Shown piece after piece: positions 8,759 through 17,018 of a stretch of 64,000 nt of DNA (positions within the stretch are counted from its first letter, which is position 1; the number at the start of each line of letters is the position of its first letter). A model generated the notes under the pieces. That model saw only the letters and a program-made list of their open reading frames with translations. It was not told the DNA's origin and made no database searches. The translations under genes and the position numbers were made by a program. This DNA is from Dyadobacter sp. CY345 (GTDB taxonomy: Bacteria; Bacteroidota; Bacteroidia; Cytophagales; Spirosomataceae): positions 2,232,001 through 2,296,000 of the forward strand of contig NZ_JAKFFS010000001.1 in NCBI RefSeq assembly GCF_021502725.1, in the 5' to 3' direction.

Positions 8759-9562
8759 ATGCGTGTTGGTTTTTTGAATGTTAACTGGACTGATATTCTG
8801 GATGTTTTTTTGGTATCGATACTTCTTTATCAGGTTTACTTTCTTGTTCGCGGCAGTATAGCAAGCAGAGTATTTTTGGGATATCTATTTGTCTACGTCT
8901 TTTATCTTGTCGTTAAAGGACTAGGGCTAGGGTTGCTCACAGCAATTCTTCAATATTTCATGGGCGTTGGGGCGGTTGCGCTTATTGTGATTTTTCAACA
9001 GGAGATTCGCCGCTTTCTGCTCATTATAGGGAAATCTACCATATATACGAATAACGACTTTCTGAAAAAAATCCTTGGAAATACAGTACTTGATCTTAAA
9101 AACAAGAATCTTAGAGAAATAATAGATGCCAGCAAGACCATCGCATCAAATTTCAATGGTGCATTGATTGTTTTGAATAAGCGTGACGACTTGGGGAAAT
9201 TCATTGAAACGGGTGAATTATTGGACGCAAGAGTTTCCAAGCCTTTGATAGTTTCCCTTTTCAACCAATATAGTGAATTGCACGATGGAGCAGTTGTCAT
9301 CGTTGACGGACGCTTAAAAGCTGCGCGTTGTGTGTTGCCCGTCGCTGATGGAGTAGATGTTCCATCTTCACTCGGATTTCGTCACCGTGCTGCTATGGGA
9401 ATGAGTGAAGCGACTGATGCTGTGGTGATTGTGATATCTGAACAAACCGGTAAAATATCAATTGCCGTGGAGGGTGAATTGTTAAGCAATATTCCTGTCG
9501 CAGAACTGGAAACACGAATCGCAGAGTATTTATCTTCGGATGTTCAGCGACTGGTTAAATAG
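8759..9562 (+). CDS. cdaA: Membrane diadenylate cyclase
   Basis: A 267-residue protein that makes the second messenger c-di-AMP from two ATP. Three transmembrane helices fill roughly the first 80 residues. The DAC domain follows with its two catalytic signatures, DGAVVI at about 180 and RHRAAMG at about 212. C-di-AMP usually controls potassium uptake and turgor. No phosphodiesterase or receptor gene is seen in the window. The gene is directly downstream of folP and is probably cotranscribed with it. Confidence 0.95.
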   Translation: MRVGFLNVNWTDILDVFLVSILLYQVYFLVRGSIASRVFLGYLFVYVFYLVVKGLGLGLLTAILQYFMGVGAVALIVIFQQEIRRFLLIIGKSTIYTNNDFLKKILGNTVLDLKNKNLREIIDASKTIASNFNGALIVLNKRDDLGKFIETGELLDARVSKPLIVSLFNQYSELHDGAVVIVDGRLKAARCVLPVADGVDVPSSLGFRHRAAMGMSEATDAVVIVISEQTGKISIAVEGELLSNIPVAELETRIAEYLSSDVQRLVK

Positions 9563-9598
9563 AAACCATGCTTTTGTTTAAATTATTTGCAACTTAAG

Positions 9599-9629
9599 TT
9601 GCGTTTTTAATATCGTATGACTATTTTTG
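9599..9629 (+). promoter_or_regulatory. Bacteroidota promoter of rpsT
   Basis: TTG at 9599-9601, a 20-base spacer and TATTTTTG at 9622-9629 match the Bacteroidota sigma-70 promoter exactly. Transcription would start near 9636, leaving a leader of about 34 bases before rpsT. Confidence 0.65.
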
Positions 9630-9669
9630 CAGACCGATTCTAAGAATTGAAAAATATCATCATTATACA

Positions 9670-9933
9670 ATGGCAAATCATAAATCAGCATTAAAAAGAA
9701 TTCGTGCCAACGAAACGAAACGCTTGCGTAATCGTTACCAACACAAAACTACTCGTTCATACGTAAAAAAACTACGTGAAACGACTGACAAAACTGTTGC
9801 AATAGAAGTTTTCAAAACTGTTTCTTCTATGTTGGACCGTTTGGCTAAGAAAAACATTATCCATAAGAAAAAAGCGTCTAACCAAAAATCGAAATTGGCT
9901 AAGTTAGTTAATTCGTTAGCGGTAGCAGCATAA
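9670..9933 (+). CDS. rpsT: 30S ribosomal protein S20
   Basis: An 87-residue, strongly basic three-helix protein that binds 16S rRNA early in 30S assembly. The N-terminus MANHKSALKRIRANETKRLRN and the late NIIHKKKASNQKSKLAKLVN are typical for S20. It has its own promoter and terminator and is therefore a single-gene transcript. Confidence 0.97.
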   Translation: MANHKSALKRIRANETKRLRNRYQHKTTRSYVKKLRETTDKTVAIEVFKTVSSMLDRLAKKNIIHKKKASNQKSKLAKLVNSLAVAA

Positions 9934-9957
9934 GCGGCTTTTTTACTAAGATATTTG

Positions 9958-9983
9958 CCCTGATAGTTTACTATCAGGGTTTT
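9958..9983 (+). terminator. Intrinsic terminator of rpsT
   Basis: CCCTGATAG (9958-9966) and CTATCAGGG (9971-9979) form a perfect stem around TTTA, followed by TTTT. Confidence 0.9.
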
Positions 9984-10239
9984 CTGTTTTATCTGCCATG
10001 TGAAACGAAATGAATGAAAATATCTTGAGATAAATTTGAGTTAAAAGTTGAAAGGTCGGTTAAGACCAAAAAATGGAACTTGCCAGCGAGTAAATTTTGT
10101 GTATTAAATCTTTTATACTCTATATTGCAATCTGTTAAAAGAAACCTTGTGGCACCTGAAAACAGGCTCACAAGGTTTCTTTTAATAATAACCAGTTTAT
10201 GTTTTATTAAAATTCAATTATCTAAAACTTTCTTTTTCT
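9984..10239. other. Gene-free stretch between rpsT and the beta-propeller gene
   Basis: No protein-coding gene is supported here. About 150 bases of AT-rich sequence after the rpsT terminator lead into a second strong hairpin at 10138-10182, which has no obvious upstream gene. I see no complete TAnnTTTG box. Confidence 0.5.
10138..10182 (+). terminator. Second, apparently orphan terminator hairpin
   Basis: AAAGAAACCTTGTG (10138-10151) pairs with CACAAGGTTTCTTT (10169-10182), with an inner CCTG-AAAA-CAGG hairpin, and a T run at its end. It stands 155 bases after the rpsT terminator and 58 bases before the next start codon. Confidence 0.65.
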
Positions 10240-11511
10240 ATGAAAAAAGTCGCATTATTTGCCGGTTTGGTAGCTATGGGAGCAATTCCTGCGGTTGCTC
10301 AATCGCCTATTAATTTTAACGCGAGAGGCCTTGTGGTTGTTTCTGATGCTGATATGTCAGCCTCTGCGGTAGTTGATGGGAAGCTATTAAGAGACAACAC
10401 AGCAAAAGATCTTTTAACATCAATTAAATTTCCTATTGAGAGGAGCAAGTCAGTGGGGACAGCCTTGGTTTCAAACTCAGCGCTGGGATCGGGAAAAACA
10501 ATGGCAGTTCCAACGACAGGAGGGCTCGCCTATGTCTTAGAAAGTCGTTTGCGTCCGGATGACGGCGTTGCAGAATACAAAGATGCAGCTTTGGAGTTTC
10601 CGGCAGGAGAGAAACTTTTTGTGGTAGATATCACAAATTTGGCGGCGCCCAAAGCGAAGTTCGGATTTCCGGTAGGGAAATATCCTACTGCAATCGACAT
10701 TAACAAAAATGAGCTGATCATTTCCACACGTCAGGCGGGAAAAGATTTGGTATTTATTGAATCCGCGCCAGATGGAAAGCCTGCAAGGTTTTTAAATTTA
10801 CCTTCTGGCATTGATTCGACAAATAAAATTGTTGACGTTACATGGCACCCATCTGGTGACTTTATTGCTTTTACGCTTGGAACAACCCACGAGGTAGGGC
10901 TGTACAAAGTTATACGTGAAGCCGGAAAATTGAAAAACGTTGAGATGGTTGGCAAACCAGTCGTGGTTGGAACAGAACCTGGTTTTGGCAAGTTTTCACC
11001 AGATGGAAAACATTACTTCGTTGTTGACTCCAAAGGCGCAGCTGGTAAAGGTACCGGCGAAGGTGAATTATTTGTCGTCGATTTCTCGATGGACGGTGCA
11101 GTGGAACACAAAATTGCAAGTAAAACTGCCATTGGCGTAAATACGGGTTCTTTCGCAATCAGCCCTGACGGTACTTCTCTGGTAACTGTGAATGCTGCTA
11201 AGAGTGGCAGTCCCTGGTCACAAGCAGGTGCTGCAACAGGAGCTTCGTTAAGTCTATATAAATTGGCTGCGGATGGAGCTTTGACAAAAGTTTCTGACTA
11301 CCCATTCGAAGGTGTGTATCCTCAAAGCGTTGCATTTGACAAAGACGGATCTAACCTTGCTGTATCTGTTTACGAATATCTTGATTACGGCAATGGAACA
11401 GGTGGCGTTGAGTTCTGGGCAGTCACCAAAGGTGACGCGCCAGCGTTGAAAAAACAAGGAGCCAAAGTAAGCGTTGGAAAAGGCGCGCATACTTTACGCG
11501 TTATCCCTTAA
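10240..11511 (+). CDS. Secreted beta-propeller protein, lactonase/YVTN-like
   Basis: A 423-residue exported protein with a Sec signal (cleavage probably after IPAVAQ). The mature part is a series of about seven beta-sheet blades with recurring patterns such as PTAIDINKNELIIS, DVTWHPSGDFIAFT, GFGKFSPDGKHYFVVD, SFAISPDGTSLVTVN and QSVAFDKDGSNLAVSVYEY. These SPDG-type repeats are usual in 6-phosphogluconolactonase-like and YVTN propellers. No catalytic metal site could be identified, so the substrate is unknown and a purely structural or binding role is possible. It has its own terminator. Confidence 0.75.
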   Translation: MKKVALFAGLVAMGAIPAVAQSPINFNARGLVVVSDADMSASAVVDGKLLRDNTAKDLLTSIKFPIERSKSVGTALVSNSALGSGKTMAVPTTGGLAYVLESRLRPDDGVAEYKDAALEFPAGEKLFVVDITNLAAPKAKFGFPVGKYPTAIDINKNELIISTRQAGKDLVFIESAPDGKPARFLNLPSGIDSTNKIVDVTWHPSGDFIAFTLGTTHEVGLYKVIREAGKLKNVEMVGKPVVVGTEPGFGKFSPDGKHYFVVDSKGAAGKGTGEGELFVVDFSMDGAVEHKIASKTAIGVNTGSFAISPDGTSLVTVNAAKSGSPWSQAGAATGASLSLYKLAADGALTKVSDYPFEGVYPQSVAFDKDGSNLAVSVYEYLDYGNGTGGVEFWAVTKGDAPALKKQGAKVSVGKGAHTLRVIP

Positions 11512-11534
11512 TCGAAAACTAAAAATATTTAGGT

Positions 11535-11562
11535 AGAGGCCGGTGTTCCATCGGCCTCTTTT
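11535..11562 (+). terminator. Intrinsic terminator after the beta-propeller gene
   Basis: AGAGGCCG (11535-11542) pairs with CGGCCTCT (11552-11559), followed by TTTTG. Confidence 0.85.
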
Positions 11563-11629
11563 GTTTGGGAAGTTGATAGAAACTCAGGATATCGTAGCTT
11601 CCTGTCATAGATTATCCCTCTAAATTTCG

Positions 11630-11637
11630 TAATTTTG
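11630..11637 (+). promoter_or_regulatory. -7 element upstream of the ABC-F gene
   Basis: TAATTTTG matches the Bacteroidota TAnnTTTG box and stands 29 bases before the start codon. The -33 half is not evident. Confidence 0.4.
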
Positions 11638-11666
11638 CACTTTCATTCATAAAAATCAATTTTAAG

Positions 11667-13280
11667 ATGATTACGGTTCAGAACGTATCCTTGCGGTACG
11701 GCAAAAGGGTGTTGTTTGATGAAGTAAATATAAAGTTTGTACCTGGAAACTGTTACGGTATAATAGGGGCGAATGGAGCAGGTAAATCAACATTTTTGAA
11801 AATTCTTTCAGGCGAAATCGAAGCTCAGACAGGTTTGATCAGCATGAATCCCGGAGAACGGATGACTTTCCTGAAACAGGATCAGTTTGAGTTCGACGCA
11901 TATACGGCCATGGATACGGTGATTTTGGGACACGAACGTCTTTACAAAATCATGAAGGAGCGTGAGGCGATTTATGAAAAGGAAGATTTTACGGACGCTG
12001 ACGGAGAAAAAGCAGCAGATCTGGAAGCAGAATTTGCTGATTTGAATGGTTGGGAAGCTGAAACCGAAGCTGCACAATTACTGAGCGGTTTGGGGATAGG
12101 AGAAGAGGCGCACAATATCTTAATGGGCGACTTGAATGTGAACCTAAAAGTTCGTGTTCTTTTGGCACAAGCACTTTTTGGAAATCCGGACGTACTTTTG
12201 CTGGATGAACCTACGAACAACCTTGACGTTGAAATGGTGTTGTGGCTGGAAAACTTCCTTGCCGATTTCAAAAATACAGTGATTGTTGTTTCTCACGACA
12301 GGCACTTCCTGGATGAGGTTTGTACGCATATTGTCGATATCGATTTCAGTAAGGTGCAAATGTTCTCGGGTAACTATTCATTCTGGTACGAATCCAGCCA
12401 GTTGGCGATGAAACAACGCCAGGATCAGAATAAGAAATCTGATGACAAGCGTAAAGAACTTGAAGAATTTATTCGTCGTTTTAGCGCAAATGCATCTAAA
12501 TCTAAACAAGCAACTTCTCGCCAGAAATTGCTGGAAAAGATTACAATTGAAGACATTAAGCCGTCATCACGTAAATATCCTTACATCGCTTTCAAGTCAG
12601 AGCGTGAAGTTGGAGATCAGATTCTAGCTATTGATGGTTTGTCTAAAAAGACTGAGGATGGAATCACTTTGTTTAACAATATGAGTTTCAGCGTTAACAA
12701 AGGAGATAAAATTGCCTTTGTAAGTCGTAACACGTTGGCGATTAGTGCGTTTTTTGACATTTTAAATGGTGAACAAAAAGCAGACAGAGGAACTTTCAAC
12801 TGGGGCGTTACGATCACCAAGTCATATTTCACGAAGGATCCAACGTCATTTTTCGATGTAGATTTGAATTTGGTGGATTGGCTTCGTCAATACTCTGAAG
12901 AAAAAGACGAGAGCTTTATTCGCGGTTTCTTAGGTCGTATGCTTTTCTCGGGAGAAGAATCGCTTAAAAAAGCAAAGGTACTTTCAGGAGGGGAAAAAGT
13001 GCGTTGTATGCTTTCTCGCACAATGCTTTCAGGCTCCAATGCCCTGATCATGGATGACCCGACCAACCACCTTGACCTTGAATCAATCACAGCATTGAAC
13101 AATGGATTGATTGATTTCTCCGGGTGCCTGTTGTTCTATTCTCATGATCACCAGTTCGTACATACCATCGCAAATCGCATCATCGAAATCGGACCAAAAG
13201 GTATTTTGGATAAACTGATGTCTTATGATGATTTCCTTAAAGACGAAACTGTTAAAGCACAGCGGAACGCGTTGTACTAA
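11667..13280 (+). CDS. ABC-F family ATPase with one degenerate composite ATP site
   Basis: A 537-residue soluble protein of two fused ABC ATPase domains and no membrane part, as in EttA/YbiT-type translation factors that act at the ribosomal E site. NBD1 has Walker A GANGAGKST (34-42) and Walker B LLLDEPTNNLD, but its signature at about 155-163 reads LNVNLKVRV instead of LSGGEKVRV. The interdomain linker (about 240-310) is charged and ends with KYPYIAFKSEREVGDQ. NBD2 has an intact signature LSGGEKVR (about 438), but its Walker A at about 352-360 reads VSRNTLAIS with no GxGK, and its Walker B is LIMDDPTNHLD with Asp in place of the catalytic Glu. The intact NBD1 Walker motifs face the intact NBD2 signature, so one site remains. 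The exact ABC-F subfamily is not certain. Confidence 0.9.
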   Translation: MITVQNVSLRYGKRVLFDEVNIKFVPGNCYGIIGANGAGKSTFLKILSGEIEAQTGLISMNPGERMTFLKQDQFEFDAYTAMDTVILGHERLYKIMKEREAIYEKEDFTDADGEKAADLEAEFADLNGWEAETEAAQLLSGLGIGEEAHNILMGDLNVNLKVRVLLAQALFGNPDVLLLDEPTNNLDVEMVLWLENFLADFKNTVIVVSHDRHFLDEVCTHIVDIDFSKVQMFSGNYSFWYESSQLAMKQRQDQNKKSDDKRKELEEFIRRFSANASKSKQATSRQKLLEKITIEDIKPSSRKYPYIAFKSEREVGDQILAIDGLSKKTEDGITLFNNMSFSVNKGDKIAFVSRNTLAISAFFDILNGEQKADRGTFNWGVTITKSYFTKDPTSFFDVDLNLVDWLRQYSEEKDESFIRGFLGRMLFSGEESLKKAKVLSGGEKVRCMLSRTMLSGSNALIMDDPTNHLDLESITALNNGLIDFSGCLLFYSHDHQFVHTIANRIIEIGPKGILDKLMSYDDFLKDETVKAQRNALY

Positions 13281-13296
13281 TAATATCTAAGTATAT

Positions 13297-13336
13297 AAAA
13301 ATAGCGGTCATCAAATTTTTGATGGCCGCTATTTTT
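13297..13336. terminator. Bidirectional terminator between the ABC-F and Gluc-DH subunit genes
   Basis: AAAAATAGCGGTCATCA pairs with TGATGGCCGCTATTTTT around an AATTTT loop, lying between two convergent genes. Confidence 0.85.
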
Positions 13337-13354
13337 TATATAACAGTTTACTGA

Positions 13355-13990
13355 TTACTCTTTTGTAAAGCCGTATTGCTTCAAAACTTCCTCAGGAGGG
13401 CCAGACCACATGTTGGGCGTATTACCAACATAACCGATATCATCGATACCAATTTTGGTCGTGTAAAATCCGGATGCTGTAAGATTTCTCATCAAATTGA
13501 AAAATGCAACACCTTGACTGTAAATAGGTTTAGCATTTTCAGGATAAGCAATATCATCTACAATTTGAATTCTTTGTGCCGGCGTCAGAAGCGTAAAAGT
13601 TTTTTGAAAGCGTTTACTTGACTCACGGTCCAGCCACTTCAAACCACCGCGCATCGGTACCTGATGTTGCGGCATATCCTTCACGATAAATTCAATGAAG
13701 GCAGGAACTCCTGCATCGGATGCGCTTCCGGATTTGGAATCAGCCGGAATAATGATGTCTGCCAAAACCTTAATTGTCGCTAATTCTGATACTGTGAAGA
13801 ATTTCTCCTTCATCAACTGAGCATCTCGAATCGCTTCTTCTTTCTGACGTCCCCCCGGAATTTTGAGAGGAGTTTCTGGCGGCAATTGACTTTCAATCTC
13901 CCGCGCTTCCGCAAGGGCTTCCTGTGGGTTCATCGCCGCAAATCCCAGGGAGCTCAGTGTTAATGCTTTTAATGAATCTCTACGTTTCAT
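13355..13990 (-). CDS. Gluconate 2-dehydrogenase subunit 3 family protein (Tat-exported small subunit)
   Basis: A 211-residue small subunit of a periplasmic sugar or sugar-acid dehydrogenase. The N-terminus MKRRDSLKALTLSSLGFAAM is a twin-arginine signal. The mature part contains the family segment SELATIKVLADIIIPADSKSGSASDAGV, then PAFIEFIVKD and the C-terminal region with TASGFYTTKIGIDDIGY. In characterised relatives this subunit escorts the flavoprotein subunit, which lacks its own signal, through the Tat system. It follows the GMC gene by 33 bases in the same operon. Confidence 0.9.
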   Translation of the reverse strand: MKRRDSLKALTLSSLGFAAMNPQEALAEAREIESQLPPETPLKIPGGRQKEEAIRDAQLMKEKFFTVSELATIKVLADIIIPADSKSGSASDAGVPAFIEFIVKDMPQHQVPMRGGLKWLDRESSKRFQKTFTLLTPAQRIQIVDDIAYPENAKPIYSQGVAFFNLMRNLTASGFYTTKIGIDDIGYVGNTPNMWSGPPEEVLKQYGFTKE

Positions 13991-14023
13991 TTTTCTATAA
14001 TTTAAATCACGACGAAGTGACTA

Positions 14024-15763
14024 TTATATATTCTTTTGTTTGATCTGTTCAATGATGTGGTCAGACGCTCTCCATGACAATGCAAGAATCGTCCATGTTG
14101 GATTTTTATCCGCCTGAGATACAAATGATCCACCATCGACAACGTATACATTTTTAGCATCATGCGCTTGCGAAAACTTATTCAAGGCAGAAGATTTTTT
14201 ATCGTCTCCCATACGAACTGTTCCCACTTCATGGATAATACGGCCAGGAGCAGCAATACCATAATTAGTATCGGCACCTGGTTTCTTGCCCAGTGCGACA
14301 CCTCCCAGAGCGTGAATCATTTCTTCAAATGTCTCATGCATGTGTTTTGCCTGCTTGATTTCGTAATCTGTCCAGTTGTAATTGAAACGCAAAACAGGAA
14401 TACCATATTTGTCAACGACATTCGGGTCGATCTCACAATAATTATTTACGTTAGGAACTGCTTCCCCACGTCCGGCCATTCCCACATAAGCACCATAGAA
14501 GCGACGATAATCTTCTTTTAGTGAAGCTCCATAACCTCCGGCCTGTTTGGTAGTTCCGTTGGCCGTTGGATATTTACCATTTAATCCCTCAATTCCTGAA
14601 CCGAAACCATAACTTGGCATACCCATACCTCCACCGTATTCGATGTGATATCCACGAGGAAAATCTAGTTTTTTATTGTCAAGCCACCAGGGCGTGTACA
14701 CGTGCATACCACCTACGCCATCTTCATTGTAACGCTTGCGATCCATCAAATTTGGAAGAAACGCGCTTCGTGACGCACCCGTTGAATCGTGAAGATATTT
14801 GCCAACAACACCGCTTGAATTAGCAAGTCCAGCTTCGTGACGGCTTGATTTAGAGTTCAAAAGCAAACGGGCGGATTCACCAGCACTTGCCGCCAGAACA
14901 ACGACTTTTGCTTTGATCGTATGTTCGGTAAGTTTTTCGCGATCAACGTAAGAAACGCCTGTTGCCAATCCTGAATTCGGATCAGTTAAAATTTCACGAG
15001 CCATCGCATTGTTGATCAACGTAACATTACCGGTTTTTACTGCCGGGATAACCAACACTGAAGATGAAGAAAAATCTGCATATGCCTGGCAAGAACGACT
15101 ACATTGGCTGCAATAAAAGCAAACACCACGTTGATCGTTAATCGGTTTTGTCAGGATCGAAAGACGCGATGGGATAACCGGAATATTGGCTGCTTTCCCT
15201 GCTTTCTTTAAAAAATGCTCGTGCAAACGTGGTGGAGGCGGTGGAAGGAATATCCCATCCGGCTCATTGTGAATATTTTCAACCGTACCAAAAACACCGA
15301 TCAGTTTATCAACCTGGTCATAGTATGGTTTTACATCATCATAGCCGATAGGCCAATCGTCACCAAGTCCGTCGATGCTGTGTCTTTTAAAGTCATTTGG
15401 CCCAAAACGCAGAGAAATTCTTCCCCAGTGATTGGTCCGTCCACCCAGCATACGGGAGCGAAACCAGTCAAATTTTGTACCATTTTTATGTGTATATGGT
15501 TCTCCCTCGAGTTCCCAACCTCCCCATGCAGCATCAAAATCTCCAAAAGGACGGGTAGTACTTGCACCGCGACGAGGAGATTCCCAAGGCCATTTTAATT
15601 GGGTAATGTATTTAGGATCAGCCGGATCAAAATATCCACCAGCTTCCAGGAGTGCCACTTTTGCACCTGCTTTTGCAAGCTGATAAGCAGCCATCCCGCC
15701 TCCTGCTCCTGATCCAATTATGCAGACATCAAAAACAGCAGGTTGTTCTTTAATTTGGAACAT
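14024..15763 (-). CDS. GMC family oxidoreductase, large flavin subunit
   Basis: A 579-residue FAD enzyme of the glucose-methanol-choline family. The ADP-binding fold is at about 10-42 (IIGSGAGGGMAAYQLAKAG, LLEAGG). GRTNHWGRIS marks the FAD-linked loop. A Cys cluster, CFYCSQCSRSC, at about 215-225 resembles the iron-sulfur-binding loop of bacterial FAD glucose dehydrogenases. The C-terminal catalytic pair is in HEVGTVRMG and NPTWTILALSW. No export signal is present, which agrees with export together with the Tat-tagged subunit encoded downstream. Likely substrates are sugars such as glucose or disaccharides at the 3-position, but this is inference. No cytochrome c partner gene lies next to it. 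Confidence 0.9.
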   Translation of the reverse strand: MFQIKEQPAVFDVCIIGSGAGGGMAAYQLAKAGAKVALLEAGGYFDPADPKYITQLKWPWESPRRGASTTRPFGDFDAAWGGWELEGEPYTHKNGTKFDWFRSRMLGGRTNHWGRISLRFGPNDFKRHSIDGLGDDWPIGYDDVKPYYDQVDKLIGVFGTVENIHNEPDGIFLPPPPPRLHEHFLKKAGKAANIPVIPSRLSILTKPINDQRGVCFYCSQCSRSCQAYADFSSSSVLVIPAVKTGNVTLINNAMAREILTDPNSGLATGVSYVDREKLTEHTIKAKVVVLAASAGESARLLLNSKSSRHEAGLANSSGVVGKYLHDSTGASRSAFLPNLMDRKRYNEDGVGGMHVYTPWWLDNKKLDFPRGYHIEYGGGMGMPSYGFGSGIEGLNGKYPTANGTTKQAGGYGASLKEDYRRFYGAYVGMAGRGEAVPNVNNYCEIDPNVVDKYGIPVLRFNYNWTDYEIKQAKHMHETFEEMIHALGGVALGKKPGADTNYGIAAPGRIIHEVGTVRMGDDKKSSALNKFSQAHDAKNVYVVDGGSFVSQADKNPTWTILALSWRASDHIIEQIKQKNI

Positions 15764-15985
15764 AGTAAAGGATTGATTTAGAAAATACTATTTATTCAAT
15801 AAATATAAACACGTAAACTGTAACAGTAGCCGATCCGAATACTTTTCAAACTAATTTAAAAACAATCTAAATGAGGGAAGTTCCTGACTGCCGCCACTCA
15901 ATAGGAAGTTTTGAAAAATCGATTTAGCAAACTGTTATGAAAACGAGATAAATGAGATATTTGGAAATATTTACTTAACATAAAA
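15764..15985. other. Divergent intergenic region between the GMC and Sua5 genes
   Basis: 222 AT-rich bases that must hold both promoters. No exact TAnnTTTG box was found on either strand, and no RNA gene or clear hairpin. Confidence 0.4.
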
Positions 15986-17011
15986 ATGCACCTCTCAATT
16001 AAGGATTATAAACGTTTTACTTACCTTTATAGTCTAAAAAAAGAGCATTACATTTTGGCTATTATTGGTAAGGATATAGATCTGGCGAAGGAATTTCTTC
16101 AAAATAATCAGTTAGTTGCAATTCCCACTGAAACGGTATACGGGCTGGCTGGAAATGCACTCGATGAAAAAGCAGTTTTATCCATTTTTGAGACAAAAAA
16201 CAGACCTTCATTTGACCCGCTGATTGTTCACACGGACTCGCTGGATAAGCTTCGCAGATATGTAACAGAAATACCTGAAGAGGCACAGCAATTAGCCGAG
16301 AAATTTTGGCCCGGGCCGTTAACGCTATTGCTTCCTAAAAAAGACATTATTCCTGATCTTGTTACCTCCGGCTTGGACACAGTGGCTGTAAGAATCCCTA
16401 ATCACTCATTGACGCTGCGTTTACTTGCTACACTGGATTTCCCATTGGCCGCGCCCAGCGCGAATCCTTTTGGATATATTAGCCCGACCACAGCGCAACA
16501 CGTTAATCAGCAACTAGGTGAAAAGATTTCTTATATTCTTGATGGTGGAGAATGTGGGATTGGGATAGAATCCACTATTATCGGGTTTGTTGACCAAGTT
16601 CCAACGGTTTATAGAATGGGTGGTCTGGCGATTGAGGATATTGAAAATGTGATTGGCAAAGTAGTTCTGATGTCCCATTCTTCATCAAATCCGAAAGCTC
16701 CGGGAATGTTAAAAAGTCATTACGCACCGAGAAAACCTTTCTTCCTGAAAGATAGAAATGAGATGTCCGAGATGTCTGACGATACTTCGGCATATCTTTT
16801 GTTTGATCGTTTTATCGAAGAAATCGATAAAAAAAACCAACGTTTGTTAAGTCCATCGGGAGATTTAAAGGAGGCAGCACGCAATTTATTCGCTTTCCTC
16901 AGAGAGCTCGATGCCCAGCCAGTCGACCACATTTTCGCAGAATTTGTACCAGACCGCAATCTTGGAAAAGCCATAAATGATCGTCTGAAAAGGGCGGCCG
17001 CGATTGACTGA
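15986..17011 (+). CDS. L-threonylcarbamoyladenylate synthase, Sua5 type
   Basis: Cytoplasmic enzyme that makes threonylcarbamoyl-AMP from threonine, bicarbonate and ATP for the t6A37 modification of ANN-decoding tRNAs. The YrdC domain shows VAIPTETVYGLAGNA, then KNRPSFDPLIVH, WPGPLTLLL, VAVRIPNH and SANPFGYISPT; the linker leads to the Sua5 C-terminal domain (KAPGMLKSHYAPRKP, then the final ADRNLGKAINDRLKRAA-like segment PDRNLGKAINDRLKRAA). Length is that of Sua5, not the short TsaC. A TTG at 16055, giving the start MAIIGKDIDLAKEF, is a good alternative because the first 23 residues do not look conserved. Confidence 0.93.
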   Translation: MHLSIKDYKRFTYLYSLKKEHYILAIIGKDIDLAKEFLQNNQLVAIPTETVYGLAGNALDEKAVLSIFETKNRPSFDPLIVHTDSLDKLRRYVTEIPEEAQQLAEKFWPGPLTLLLPKKDIIPDLVTSGLDTVAVRIPNHSLTLRLLATLDFPLAAPSANPFGYISPTTAQHVNQQLGEKISYILDGGECGIGIESTIIGFVDQVPTVYRMGGLAIEDIENVIGKVVLMSHSSSNPKAPGMLKSHYAPRKPFFLKDRNEMSEMSDDTSAYLLFDRFIEEIDKKNQRLLSPSGDLKEAARNLFAFLRELDAQPVDHIFAEFVPDRNLGKAINDRLKRAAAID

Positions 17012-17018
17012 TTTGTCC

